Source: Ruminococcus sp. UBA1394
Lineage (GTDB): Bacteria; Bacillota; Clostridia; Oscillospirales; Ruminococcaceae
Reading direction: 5' to 3'
Length of the DNA: 23,034 nt
Assembly: GCA_002305725.1 (NCBI GenBank)
Contig: DBQM01000044.1
Coordinates: 1 to 23,034, forward strand
Position 1 is the stretch's first letter; each line of letters opens with the position of its first letter. The position numbers and the translations under genes were made by a program. The notes beneath the pieces are model-generated. The model ran no database searches. It worked only from the letters and a program-made list of their open reading frames with translations, and had not been told where the DNA came from. This document shows, one piece after another, positions 1-7,664 of the stretch.

Positions 1-1
1 C

Positions 2-23
2 CAATATCTATTGTAGCACTACA
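2..23. repeat. 22-bp inverted repeat, left copy
   Basis: This 22-bp stretch is repeated exactly, in reverse complement, at 23013-23034. Its right half contains the near-perfect dyad TGTAGCACTACA (12-23), with five-base arms around CA. It ends 30 bp before the TTGACA box of the atp promoter. The right copy has the same 30-bp distance to its own promoter. It could be an operator, or part of a dispersed repeat at which the assembly stopped. Nothing upstream can be seen. Confidence 0.7.
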
Positions 24-53
24 GGTTACGGACATTTCATTTGAGTTTGGGTA

Positions 54-82
54 TTGACATTGACTGATTACTGGGGTATAAT
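54..82 (+). promoter_or_regulatory. Consensus sigma-A promoter P1 of the atp operon
   Basis: TTGACA (54-59), a 17-bp spacer and TATAAT (77-82) match the housekeeping promoter consensus at all 12 positions with the optimal spacing. Transcription would start near 89 and leave a leader of about 135 nt before atpI. The leader is very AT-rich. Its only visible structure is a weak TTTTCC/GGAAAA pairing near 115-136. Confidence 0.85.
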
Positions 83-149
83 ATATTATATATTATACAA
101 TAAAACCATATATATTTTCCTTTTTCATGGGGAAAATCACAAAAATTTT

Positions 150-177
150 TTGTTCATAATAAAATTTATGGTATAAT
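150..177 (+). promoter_or_regulatory. Second, extended -10 promoter P2 of the atp operon
   Basis: TATAAT at 172-177 is preceded by TG at 169-170, giving an extended -10 (TATGGTATAAT, 167-177). A weak TTGTTC lies at 150-155 with a 16-bp spacer. It sits about 50 bp before the atpI start, so the operon may have two tandem promoters. A second TATAAT at 180-185 could be an alternative -10. Confidence 0.55.
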
Positions 178-224
178 GGTATAATTATTGCAGTGACTAA
201 AATAAACGGAACCGGAGGACTAAC

Positions 225-611
225 TTGGAAAAGGAACAGCTTATACATGAAATGAAGTTTGTTTTGATAAGAGCATTGTTTCTTGACATTTCAGCATATC
301 TTATTTCCGTTTTTTTTATAGGGTTTACTCTTTCCATGGCGCTGGGACTTGTTCTCGGGACGGCGGGAATGGCTGTAAATCTGATCCTGCTTAACAGGTC
401 GGTAAGAAATATTGTAAGGAGCGGCGGCAGACGTGCACAGTCACGGATGTTTTCCGGATATATTGTCCGTCTTGGCGTTATGGGCGTTATTATAGCGTCG
501 GCTATGCTGATTCCTTTTATCAATACTGCGGGAGCGGTTATTCCGTATTTTTATCCCAATCTTGTTTATGCGGGAAACGTATTACTGAAGAAAGGGGAAA
601 AGACTGAATGA
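225..611 (+). CDS. atpI: ATP synthase subunit I (AtpI-like small membrane protein)
   Basis: 128-residue membrane protein at the head of the ATP synthase operon. AtpI/ATP-synt_I proteins are thought to help assemble the c ring or take up magnesium; they are not part of the working enzyme. Four hydrophobic segments are visible at roughly residues 15-35, 38-57, 80-98 and 102-120, with a basic loop around 60-75 (RSVRNIVRSGGRRAQSR). The start is TTG at 225, six bases after a strong GGAGG (214-218). No better ATG lies nearby. The stop overlaps the atpB start (ATGA), so the two are translationally coupled. The family is poorly conserved, so the identification rests on size, topology and position. 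Confidence 0.75.
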   Translation: MEKEQLIHEMKFVLIRALFLDISAYLISVFFIGFTLSMALGLVLGTAGMAVNLILLNRSVRNIVRSGGRRAQSRMFSGYIVRLGVMGVIIASAMLIPFINTAGAVIPYFYPNLVYAGNVLLKKGEKTE

Positions 612-1339
612 AAGTGTCTGATTTTTTTCAGGGTGTCAAAAATGTCGAAATAGGCGGACCTAAAATTGCTTTCTCATTTGATGTTTTCGGCGTTAAGATA
701 AACGTAACGGAAACTATTATAATCAGCTGGGCAATTGTTCTGGGGCTTACTCTGCTTGTATTGTTTCTGACTCATGACATGAAGAAAAAGCCTGTGAAGA
801 AACGTCAGGTCATAGCGGAATTCCTTGTGGAAACTGTGGACAATCTTGTCAAAAACACAATGGGCGAAAAATTCAAAGCTTTCGGTCCGTATATCGCTGC
901 ACTTTTTGCGTCTTCAATATTCGGAAGTCTTGTAAGTCTGATTGGTCTGAGGTCGGTTACAGCTGATTTCAGTACAACTCTCACATGGGCGCTTATGAGC
1001 TTTGTTATGATTGAAACTGCTAAAATCAGGACAGACGGAATCGGCGGTTATCTGAAAAGCTTTATAAATCCGCTTAATATTATAAGTGAAGTTTCAACGC
1101 CTGTTTCAATGTCATTCCGTCACTTCGGAAACGTTGCCGGCGGTATGATAATTACAAGCCTTATTTATTTCGCTCTTACAGGACTTTCAACTGCTATCGG
1201 ACTTGCTGTCCCGGTGTTCTGTATTGGTATACCCGCAGTTCTGTCGCTGTATTTTGACCTGTTTTCAGGCTTCATGCAGGCATTTATATTTATCATGCTT
1301 ACAATGATCTACATTGAAAGCGCTTGTTCAAAGGAATAA
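608..1339 (+). CDS. atpB: F-type ATP synthase subunit a
   Basis: 243-residue integral membrane subunit of Fo. It forms the ion half-channels against the c ring. The essential arginine is R171 in PVSMSFRHFGN, matching the conserved helix that faces the c-ring carboxylate. The last helix has the conserved GFMQAFIF motif with Q224. Hydrophobic segments cover about 34-56, 92-115, 122-138, 176-210 and 216-238. The length is normal for Gram-positive a subunits. The start ATG overlaps the atpI stop. The c subunit has a sodium signature, so this channel is predicted to carry sodium rather than protons; that is inferred from atpE, not from this protein. Confidence 0.95.
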   Translation: MKVSDFFQGVKNVEIGGPKIAFSFDVFGVKINVTETIIISWAIVLGLTLLVLFLTHDMKKKPVKKRQVIAEFLVETVDNLVKNTMGEKFKAFGPYIAALFASSIFGSLVSLIGLRSVTADFSTTLTWALMSFVMIETAKIRTDGIGGYLKSFINPLNIISEVSTPVSMSFRHFGNVAGGMIITSLIYFALTGLSTAIGLAVPVFCIGIPAVLSLYFDLFSGFMQAFIFIMLTMIYIESACSKE

Positions 1340-1340
1340 T

Positions 1341-1400
1341 ACCGTTAATTCGGTAAAAAAATCAAAATTGCTCCGCAGTAAAATGCGGGGAGAAACGGAG
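1341..1400 (+). promoter_or_regulatory. Hairpins in the atpB-atpE gap, overlapping the atpE ribosome binding site
   Basis: The 69-bp gap holds a small hairpin, ACCG (1341-1344) with CGGT (1351-1354), followed by seven A. It then has two mutually exclusive pairings. CCGCA (1373-1377) can pair with TGCGG (1384-1388). Alternatively CTCCG (1371-1375) can pair with CGGAG (1396-1400), which is the probable Shine-Dalgarno of atpE. The c subunit must be made in large excess over subunit a, so structure here may set its translation rate. No function is shown by the sequence alone. Confidence 0.4.
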
Positions 1401-1408
1401 TTTTTATT

Positions 1409-1663
1409 ATGGAAAAAGCATTAGTTTTGGCTGCTTCAGCAATCGGCGCAGGTTTAGCAATGATCGCAGGTATCGGTCCTGGTATCGGTCAAGGTTTTGC
1501 AGTCGGCAAGGCGTGTGAGGCAATCGGCAGACAGCCTGAATCATCAGGCGCAGTTACAAGAACAATGTTCATCGGTTGTGCCGTTGCGGAATCAACAGGT
1601 ATTTACGCATTCGTAGTTGCTCTGATTTTAATGTTTATCAATCCTTTCTTAGGAAAACTTTAA
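1409..1663 (+). CDS. atpE: ATP synthase subunit c, sodium-binding type
   Basis: 84-residue two-helix proteolipid that forms the rotor ring. The first helix carries the glycine-rich packing motif and GPGIGQG, then the polar loop GRQPE. The second helix carries the ion-binding carboxylate E61 in AVAESTGIY. The whole sodium-ligand set of the Ilyobacter tartaricus c ring is present with a constant offset of four: Q28, V59, E61, S62, T63 and Y66, corresponding to Q32, V63, E65, S66, T67 and Y70. Proton-type rings lack this Q plus ES/T combination. The enzyme is therefore predicted to couple ATP to sodium, as in several fermentative anaerobes. The start is ATG at 1409, eight bases after ACGGAG. Confidence 0.96.
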   Translation: MEKALVLAASAIGAGLAMIAGIGPGIGQGFAVGKACEAIGRQPESSGAVTRTMFIGCAVAESTGIYAFVVALILMFINPFLGKL

Positions 1664-1694
1664 TTTATAATACATTAAATCCGGAGGAATAAGA

Positions 1695-2192
1695 ATGCTG
1701 GACTTTTTATCCATAGATGTCGGTACGATTATATTTACATTATGTAATCTGCTGATATTGTTTCTTGTTTTCAAGAAATTCCTTTTTGGAAGAGTGTACA
1801 AAATCCTTGATGAACGTCAGAATGATGTGACGGAAACCTATAACAAGGCAGACGAATCCTTAGAACATGCAAAGTCACTTGAATCAGAGTATTCAGCACT
1901 TATGCAGGGTGCAAAGGAAGAATCCGCCGAGATTATCAGAAATGCATCAAAGAAGGCACAGCAGCGTTCAGATGAAATTATTTCCGACGCTAAAAAAGAA
2001 GCAGGAACAATTCTGGCAAAAGCCGACGAAGATGTTGAAAGAGAAAAGAAACGTGCTCAGAATGAGCTCAGAGGAGAAATTTCCGAGCTTGCCGTTTTAG
2101 TTGCCCAGAAAGTTGTTGAAAAGGAAATCAATGAGGAAGACCATGACAGATTTATCAATGACTTTATTGAAAATGTGGGTGATCTGAAATGA
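1695..2192 (+). CDS. atpF: ATP synthase subunit b
   Basis: 165-residue peripheral stalk subunit. It has one N-terminal membrane helix (about residues 9-28), then a long, highly charged alpha-helical region with heptad character up to about residue 145. That region dimerises and reaches up to the delta subunit on F1. Size and layout are those of a typical single b subunit; no second b-prime gene is present. The start is ATG at 1695 after GGAGGAAT. The gene overlaps atpH by four bases (ATGA), so the two stalk partners are coupled. Confidence 0.93.
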   Translation: MLDFLSIDVGTIIFTLCNLLILFLVFKKFLFGRVYKILDERQNDVTETYNKADESLEHAKSLESEYSALMQGAKEESAEIIRNASKKAQQRSDEIISDAKKEAGTILAKADEDVEREKKRAQNELRGEISELAVLVAQKVVEKEINEEDHDRFINDFIENVGDLK

Positions 2193-2716
2193 CAGGCGAT
2201 GTAGGAAAGCTCTATTCCGAGGCACTGTATGAAATTGGTCTTGAAAACAATAACCTTGATGAACTCAATAACGATGTAAAGCAATGCAGGATTGTTTTTG
2301 AGGAAAATCCTGAGCTTGTAAAGCTGCTTGGTTCACCGGTAATCACTAATGATGAAAAAATCGGCGTCATAAGCAGTATTTTCGGCGAAAGCGGAACTGT
2401 CAGGGATTTTATCTGTGTTGTCACACAAAAGGGAAGAATAGGCTGGTTTTCAGATATTGCCGAAGAATTCAGACTAAAATGCGCTGAGCATGACAATATT
2501 GCGGAAATGACTGTTATAACAAGTATTCCGCTTAAAGACGCTCAGAGAGAAAAGCTTACTAAGAAGCTTGAGGAAAAATCAGGCAAAAAGATAAAGCTTT
2601 CAGAAAAAACAGATCCTTCAATACTGGGCGGAATTATCATTGAATATGGCAATACACGCATAGATGACAGTATAAAAGGAAAGCTTGAGGCAGTAGCCAG
2701 ACAGCTTAAACAATAA
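2189..2716 (+). CDS. atpH: ATP synthase subunit delta
   Basis: 175-residue F1 subunit equivalent to mitochondrial OSCP. It caps the alpha3-beta3 head and ties it to the b stalk. The N-terminal helical domain begins with the usual A/S-xx-Y-xxAL pattern (KLYSEALYEIG). The C-terminal part carries the family pattern IDPSILGG-like stretch (KTDPSILGGIIIEYGNTRIDDS) close to residues 140-162. The length is typical. The start overlaps the atpF stop and lies inside the operon in the usual order. Confidence 0.93.
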   Translation: MTGDVGKLYSEALYEIGLENNNLDELNNDVKQCRIVFEENPELVKLLGSPVITNDEKIGVISSIFGESGTVRDFICVVTQKGRIGWFSDIAEEFRLKCAEHDNIAEMTVITSIPLKDAQREKLTKKLEEKSGKKIKLSEKTDPSILGGIIIEYGNTRIDDSIKGKLEAVARQLKQ

Positions 2717-2735
2717 GATTAAAGAAGGTGTATGA

Positions 2736-4253
2736 ATGAATTTACGCCCGGATGAAATAACAGGTATAATCAAAGAGCAGATAAAGAATTTCAGCTCTAA
2801 AATCGAACTTCAGGACGTTGGTACTGTTGTAACAGTCGGTGACGGTATTGCTACAGTTCACGGTCTTGAAAAATGTATGTCCGGTGAATTGCTTGAATTT
2901 GAAGGCGGAATTTACGGCATGGCGCTCAACCTTGAACAGGATTTTGTCGGCGCAGTTATGCTGGGTTCTGACGCTGAAATCAAGGAAGGCGATTCAGTAA
3001 AAAGAACAAACAGGATCGTTTCCGTGCCGGTTGGCGAGGAAATGCTGGGACGTGTTGTAAACGCTCTCGGACAGCCTATCGACGGCAAGGGACAGATTCT
3101 CACAGATAAAACAGAGCCGATTGAAAAAATCGCTCCTGGTATTATCACAAGAAAATCAGTTCATAAGCCGCTCCAGACAGGTATCAAGGCTATCGACTCC
3201 ATGATTCCTATCGGAAGAGGACAGAGAGAGCTGATTATCGGCGACAGACAGACAGGTAAAACAGCTATTGCGCTGGATACTATCATAAACCAGAAAGGTC
3301 AGGACGTTATCTGTATTTACGTTGCTATCGGTCAGAAGCGTTCAACTGTTGCCAATGTTGTTGAAACACTTGAAAAAGCAGGCGCTATGGAATATACAGT
3401 TGTAGTATCCGCTACAGCGTCTGAGCTTGCGCCATTGCAGTATATTGCACCTTATTCGGGTTGCGCTATCGGCGAATACTTCCTGAATCAGGGAAAGGAC
3501 GTGCTGTGCGTTTACGACGACCTTTCAAAGCACGCTGTTGCATACAGAACACTTTCACTGCTGCTTAAACGTCCGCCGGGACGTGAGGCTTACCCGGGAG
3601 ATGTATTCTATCTCCATTCAAGACTGCTTGAAAGAGCCTGCAGCCTTAATGAAAACTACGGCGGAGGAAGTCTTACTGCCCTGCCAATCATCGAAACACA
3701 GGCAGGCGACGTTTCAGCATATATCCCGACAAACGTAATTTCCATTACTGACGGTCAGATATTCCTTGAAACAGACCTTTTCAATTCTGGTGTAAGACCG
3801 GCGGTAAACCCGGGTATTTCGGTATCACGAGTTGGCAGTGCGGCACAGATAAAGGCTATGAAAAAGGTTTCGTCCTCATTGAAGCTTACCTATTCACAGT
3901 ACCGTGAGCTGCAGTCATTCTCACAGTTCGGCTCTGACCTTGACGCTGATACAAAGGAAAGACTTGCAAAGGGTGAGCGAGTTGTTGAAGTGCTCAAACA
4001 GGACAGAAATTCACCGCTGACAGTTGAACATCAGGTTATTATCATTTACGCTGTTGTAAATAATTACCTCAAAGATGTTCCTGTAAAGCTTATCGGGGAA
4101 TTCCAGGAGGAGCTTTTTGATTATATTGACAACTCCTGCCCGGATATTATCAGTTCTATCAAGGAAACCCGTGATCTGACAGCTGATAATGAAAAGGCAC
4201 TCAAAGACGCTCTGGCTGATTTCACAGCAAAATTTGCAGCTGACAGAGCTTAA
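2736..4253 (+). CDS. atpA: ATP synthase F1 subunit alpha
   Basis: 505-residue non-catalytic nucleotide-binding subunit of the F1 head. The N-terminal beta-barrel is followed by the P-loop GDRQTGKT (169-176). The arginine finger that reaches into the catalytic site of beta is R365 in PGISVSRVGSAAQ. The signature PAVNPGISVSR is intact, and the C-terminal helical domain is complete. The length is standard. The start is ATG at 2736, preceded by AGAAGGTG. An out-of-frame ATG four bases earlier is ignored because only the later one opens the conserved frame. Confidence 0.97.
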   Translation: MNLRPDEITGIIKEQIKNFSSKIELQDVGTVVTVGDGIATVHGLEKCMSGELLEFEGGIYGMALNLEQDFVGAVMLGSDAEIKEGDSVKRTNRIVSVPVGEEMLGRVVNALGQPIDGKGQILTDKTEPIEKIAPGIITRKSVHKPLQTGIKAIDSMIPIGRGQRELIIGDRQTGKTAIALDTIINQKGQDVICIYVAIGQKRSTVANVVETLEKAGAMEYTVVVSATASELAPLQYIAPYSGCAIGEYFLNQGKDVLCVYDDLSKHAVAYRTLSLLLKRPPGREAYPGDVFYLHSRLLERACSLNENYGGGSLTALPIIETQAGDVSAYIPTNVISITDGQIFLETDLFNSGVRPAVNPGISVSRVGSAAQIKAMKKVSSSLKLTYSQYRELQSFSQFGSDLDADTKERLAKGERVVEVLKQDRNSPLTVEHQVIIIYAVVNNYLKDVPVKLIGEFQEELFDYIDNSCPDIISSIKETRDLTADNEKALKDALADFTAKFAADRA

Positions 4254-4275
4254 ACGGCGAAAGGTGATTTAATAT

Positions 4276-5136
4276 ATGGCTTCATCAAATATGAAAGACA
4301 TCAAGCGCCGTATAAAGAGTGTTGAAAGCACAAGGCAGATTACCAAGGCAATGGAGCTTGTTGCGTCGTCAAAGCTGAGAAAGGCAAAGGAAAAGGCTGA
4401 CAATTCAAAACCTTTCTTCAATACGCTTTATGACACTATGTGCGAAATTGTTGCTTCGGACAATACTTTCAATTCAATTTACACGAGAAAGCGCAAGAAT
4501 AATGTTACACTCCTTGTTGTAATAGGCGGTGACAGAGGTCTTGCCGGCGGCTTTAATGCAAACGTCTTAAAAATGGCTCAGCAGCGTTATGATGAGCTTA
4601 AAGAGAGCAGCGAAGTCGTTATACTGCCGATTGGAAGAAAGGCAGTTGAGTATTTTGAAAAGCGTGATGTGAAAATCATGACACGCTATGAAAATATATC
4701 CGAAAGTCTTACAATTTACGGCGCAATGAGTATTGCTGACAAAATAATTGATGTCTATAACAAGGATAAAATTGACAGGGTCGAACTGTTTTATACTGAC
4801 TGTGTTTCACCGCTGCTGCAGGAAGCCAGAAGAATGCCGCTGATACCGCTTGATATCGAGCCGGACAAGGAATACAAGGGACTTACAAACTATGACCCTT
4901 CACCGGAGGCGGTATTTGATTCCATTATACCGAGATATCTTGCCGGTGTACTTTTTGGTGCAATTGTTGATTCATTTGCGGCTGAACAGGCGGCAAGACG
5001 TACGGCAATGGAAAATGCTACTGACAATGCAAATGAAATGATAAGTGATCTTTCATTGATGTATAACAGAGCACGTCAGGCGGCAATCACTCAGGAAATT
5101 ACTGAAATTGTAGGCGGTGCAAGCGCACAGGGCTGA
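4276..5136 (+). CDS. atpG: ATP synthase F1 subunit gamma
   Basis: 286-residue central rotor shaft. The N-terminal coiled-coil helix is recognisable (DIKRRIKSVESTRQITKAME, then LVASSKLRKA). The C-terminal helix that pairs with it is also clear (MENATDNANEMI, then YNRARQAAITQEITEIVGGA). The middle Rossmann-like domain contains VVIGGDRGLAGGFNANV. The length is normal. The ribosome binding site is AAAGGTGA, 10-15 bases before the ATG. The stop is followed after only eight bases by a 163-bp foldback repeat that separates this gene from atpD. Confidence 0.96.
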   Translation: MASSNMKDIKRRIKSVESTRQITKAMELVASSKLRKAKEKADNSKPFFNTLYDTMCEIVASDNTFNSIYTRKRKNNVTLLVVIGGDRGLAGGFNANVLKMAQQRYDELKESSEVVILPIGRKAVEYFEKRDVKIMTRYENISESLTIYGAMSIADKIIDVYNKDKIDRVELFYTDCVSPLLQEARRMPLIPLDIEPDKEYKGLTNYDPSPEAVFDSIIPRYLAGVLFGAIVDSFAAEQAARRTAMENATDNANEMISDLSLMYNRARQAAITQEITEIVGGASAQG

Positions 5137-5144
5137 TCGCTCTA

Positions 5145-5307
5145 AGAACTTGTTCTCATAGGATTTGTGCATATATTTTCGTGCATAATTTGGCTGAGAA
5201 CAAGGCAAAAATGTGCAGGCATACTCGTGTATGGCAAACATTTTTAACGCAGTTATCAGACAAATTTGCCGGAAAGATATGTGCAATAGACTATGAGAAC
5301 AAGTTCT
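5145..5307. mobile_element. 163-bp foldback (MITE-like) element, copy A, inside the atp operon
   Basis: The ends form a perfect 17-bp inverted repeat (5145-5161 against 5291-5307; outer part AGAACTTGTTCTCATAG). Pairing continues imperfectly through the whole element to a central hairpin, in which AAAAATGT pairs with ACATTTTT around CATAC-TCGT-GTATG. A second element at 19566-19728 has the same length in opposite orientation. The two share an exact 54-bp core (5200-5253 here). No coding capacity is visible; short ORFs across it are by-products. It fills nearly all of the 193-bp atpG-atpD gap and would be transcribed as a very stable hairpin. No clear target duplication can be assigned. Confidence 0.8.
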
Positions 5308-5329
5308 AATATGTAATACGGAGGAAAAA

Positions 5330-6724
5330 ATGCAGAATACCGGAAAAATCGTACAAATTATCGGTGCGGTAGTAGATATACGCTTTTCCAAGGACAGTCT
5401 GCCGAATCTGCTTAACGCTATTGAGGTTGACAATCAGGGGAAAAAGCTTGTTTTAGAGGTTGCTCAGCATATAGGCGACGATATTGTGCGCTGTATTGCC
5501 ATGAGCAGTACCGACGGTCTTGTAAGAGGCATGGACGCCGTTGATACGGGTTCGCCTATCAAGGTACCTGTCGGAAAGGAAACACTTGGAAGAATATTCA
5601 ATCTTCTGGGTGAACCGGTTGACGAGGGAGCACCGGTTGAAACTAAGGAAAAATGGAGTATCCACAGAGAGGCTCCGAGCTACGAGGAACAGACTGCCTC
5701 AAACGAGGTACTGGAAACAGGCATCAAGGTTATCGACCTTATTGCGCCTTACCTCAAGGGCGGTAAAATCGGACTTTTCGGCGGTGCCGGAGTTGGCAAG
5801 ACCGTTCTTATCCAGGAGCTTATCAATAACGTTGCAAACCAGCACGGCGGTATTTCAGTATTCACCGGCGTTGGTGAGCGTACAAGAGAGGGTAACGACC
5901 TTTACAACGAAATGAAGGAAAGCGGAGTTATCGACAAGACTGTTCTTGTTTACGGTCAGATGAATGAACCGCCGGGAGCAAGAATGAGAGTTGGTCTTTC
6001 AGGACTTACCATGGCGGAATACTTCCGTGACGTTGAGGGACAGGACGTTCTTCTTTTCATTGATAATATCTTCAGATTTACACAGGCTGGTTCAGAGGTT
6101 TCAGCGATGCTGGGACGTATGCCGTCAGCCGTTGGCTATCAGCCGACACTTGCCACAGAAATGGGCGCACTTCAGGAGAGAATCACTTCAACAAGCAAGG
6201 GCTCTATCACATCGGTTCAGGCTGTTTACGTTCCTGCTGATGACCTGACAGACCCTGCGCCGGCAACTACATTCGCCCACCTTGACGCTACAACAGTTCT
6301 TTCAAGAAATATTGCGTCGCTGGGTATTTATCCGGCAGTAGACCCTCTTGAAAGTAATTCAAGAATACTCTCTCCGGAAATTGTGGGACATGAGCATTAC
6401 GAAGTTGCAAGAGCCGTTCAGACAATTCTCCAGAGATATACTGAACTCCAGGATATCATTGCAATCATGGGTATGGATGAGCTTTCTGACGAGGATAAGC
6501 TTACTGTAAACCGTGCAAGAAAGATCCAGAGATTCTTGTCACAGCCGTTTACTGTTGCTGAACAGTTTACAGGTATGAAGGGCAAGTATGTTCCTATCAA
6601 GGAAACAATCAGAGGATTTAAGGAAATCATTGAGGGCAAGCATGATGATCTGCCGGAATCAGCATTCCTCTTTGTAGGAACTATTGACGAGGCAGTTGAA
6701 AAAGCTAAAAAGGGTGAAGTCTGA
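5330..6724 (+). CDS. atpD: ATP synthase F1 subunit beta (catalytic)
   Basis: 464-residue catalytic subunit that makes or splits ATP at the alpha-beta interface. It has the P-loop GGAGVGKT (151-158), the catalytic glutamate E183 in GVGERTREGNDLY, the Walker B-like stretch VLLFIDNIFRF and the ATP synthase alpha/beta signature PAVDPLESNS. The length is standard. The start is ATG at 5330 after a strong GGAGG. That site lies only about 15 bases beyond the foldback element, so atpD keeps its own ribosome binding site. The stop overlaps the atpC start (TGATG). Confidence 0.98.
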   Translation: MQNTGKIVQIIGAVVDIRFSKDSLPNLLNAIEVDNQGKKLVLEVAQHIGDDIVRCIAMSSTDGLVRGMDAVDTGSPIKVPVGKETLGRIFNLLGEPVDEGAPVETKEKWSIHREAPSYEEQTASNEVLETGIKVIDLIAPYLKGGKIGLFGGAGVGKTVLIQELINNVANQHGGISVFTGVGERTREGNDLYNEMKESGVIDKTVLVYGQMNEPPGARMRVGLSGLTMAEYFRDVEGQDVLLFIDNIFRFTQAGSEVSAMLGRMPSAVGYQPTLATEMGALQERITSTSKGSITSVQAVYVPADDLTDPAPATTFAHLDATTVLSRNIASLGIYPAVDPLESNSRILSPEIVGHEHYEVARAVQTILQRYTELQDIIAIMGMDELSDEDKLTVNRARKIQRFLSQPFTVAEQFTGMKGKYVPIKETIRGFKEIIEGKHDDLPESAFLFVGTIDEAVEKAKKGEV

Positions 6725-7125
6725 TGAAACCGTTCACACTAAAAATAATAACACCGGAAAAGGTGTTTTTTGACGGTGAAACAGAACAGATAATCGTCAG
6801 AACAACAGAGGGCGATATCGGTGTGCTTGCCGGTCATGAAAACTATGTTGCAGATCTGCCTGCCGGACCTTTCAAGGTGAAATCTGACGGCAAATTCAGA
6901 ATTGCCGCTATTTCGGGAGGAGTACTGAAGGTTTCAAAGGAATCCACCACTATTCTTGCCATGGCTGCTGAATGGGCTGAGGAAATTGACCTTGACTGGG
7001 CTAAGCGTTCACAGGAGGACGCATTAAAGCGTCTTAACGAAAGCAAGAGTGATTATGAGCACAGACTTGCTGAAATGAAGCTTAAACGTGCCCTTAACAG
7101 AATAAATATTTCGCAGATGAAGTAA
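6724..7125 (+). CDS. atpC: ATP synthase F1 subunit epsilon
   Basis: 133-residue subunit that binds gamma at the foot of the rotor and can inhibit ATP hydrolysis. The N-terminal beta-sandwich is recognisable from LKIITPEKVFFDGE and GDIGVLAGHENYV. The C-terminal part (about 88-133) is a charged helical pair with the usual ALxRxN-like ending (KRALNRINIS). It is the last gene of the operon. Its ATG shares one base with the atpD stop. A strong hairpin follows five bases after the stop. Confidence 0.95.
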   Translation: MKPFTLKIITPEKVFFDGETEQIIVRTTEGDIGVLAGHENYVADLPAGPFKVKSDGKFRIAAISGGVLKVSKESTTILAMAAEWAEEIDLDWAKRSQEDALKRLNESKSDYEHRLAEMKLKRALNRINISQMK

Positions 7126-7129
7126 AATT

Positions 7130-7155
7130 GAGGACGCCTTTAAAAAGGCGTCCTC
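7130..7155 (+). terminator. Hairpin ending the atp operon
   Basis: GAGGACGCCTTT (7130-7141) pairs perfectly with AAAGGCGTCCTC (7144-7155), a 12-bp stem. Only a mixed sequence follows (TGATTGAATTTT) rather than a clean T run. It may be a weak terminator or a stabilising 3' hairpin, with some reading on into the thioesterase gene 22 bases later. Confidence 0.6.
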
Positions 7156-7177
7156 TGATTGAATTTTGGAGGAATTT

Positions 7178-7609
7178 ATGGAAAAGGTAATTGAATATGA
7201 AAGAAGTCCGTTTTATTACGAAACGGACAGAATGAACGTTATTCACCACTCAAACTATATCAGATGGTTTGAGGAGGCGAGGATATATTTTATGGAACAG
7301 GTGGGGTATTCCTATGCGAGAATGGAGTCGGAGGGGATAATGATGCCTGTTCTGTCGGCTGAATGCGAGTATAAAAATTCCGTTAAATTCGGCGATACTG
7401 TTATTATAAAAGCAGTAATCAGCGAGTTTAACGGCTTTAAAATGGCTATTCAGTATCTGGTTACAGACAAGGAAACAGGCGAACTGAGAGCAAAGGGAAG
7501 TACCACCCACTGCTTTACGGATATGTCAATGAAGCCTGTCAGAATCAAAAAAACTTTTCCGGAGCTTTACGAAATTTACAGCAGTTATGCTGGGGAGAAG
7601 CTGTTCTGA
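7178..7609 (+). CDS. YbgC/4-hydroxybenzoyl-CoA-type acyl-CoA thioesterase
   Basis: 143-residue hotdog-fold thioesterase that hydrolyses acyl-CoA esters in the cytosol; the acyl substrate cannot be told. The family motif is clear: YYETDRMNVIHHSNYIRWFEEAR, shown here in two parts as ETDRMNVIHHSNY (15-27) and RWFEEAR. D17 is at the position of the catalytic aspartate of Pseudomonas 4-hydroxybenzoyl-CoA thioesterase. I chose ATG 7178, five bases after GGAGG (7168-7172), over the in-frame TTG at 7166, which overlaps that site. The gene lies between two hairpins and has no pathway neighbours. Confidence 0.85.
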   Translation: MEKVIEYERSPFYYETDRMNVIHHSNYIRWFEEARIYFMEQVGYSYARMESEGIMMPVLSAECEYKNSVKFGDTVIIKAVISEFNGFKMAIQYLVTDKETGELRAKGSTTHCFTDMSMKPVRIKKTFPELYEIYSSYAGEKLF

Positions 7610-7620
7610 AGAAATCAATA

Positions 7621-7664
7621 ATTTTTTTGCTCCGGTCGTTCAAAGACCGGATCAAAATTTTACT
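7621..7664 (+). terminator. Hairpin between the convergent thioesterase and uvrA genes
   Basis: TCCGGTC (7631-7637) pairs with GACCGGA (7645-7651) across a 7-base loop. The pairing extends outward through TTTTG with CAAAA and one mismatch. On the plus strand four T follow. It lies exactly between the stops of two convergent genes, the expected place for a terminator serving the thioesterase. For uvrA it is less convincing because no T run follows on the minus strand. Confidence 0.5.

Noticed and set aside
5145..5307. LexA operator in the element ends (GAAC..GTTC)
   Set aside because: The spacer is two bases, not four, and the second element does not keep it; it is better read as part of the terminal repeat.
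5053..5433. Minus-strand frame across the atpG-atpD gap
   Set aside because: It overlaps both real genes antisense and is open only because of the foldback element.
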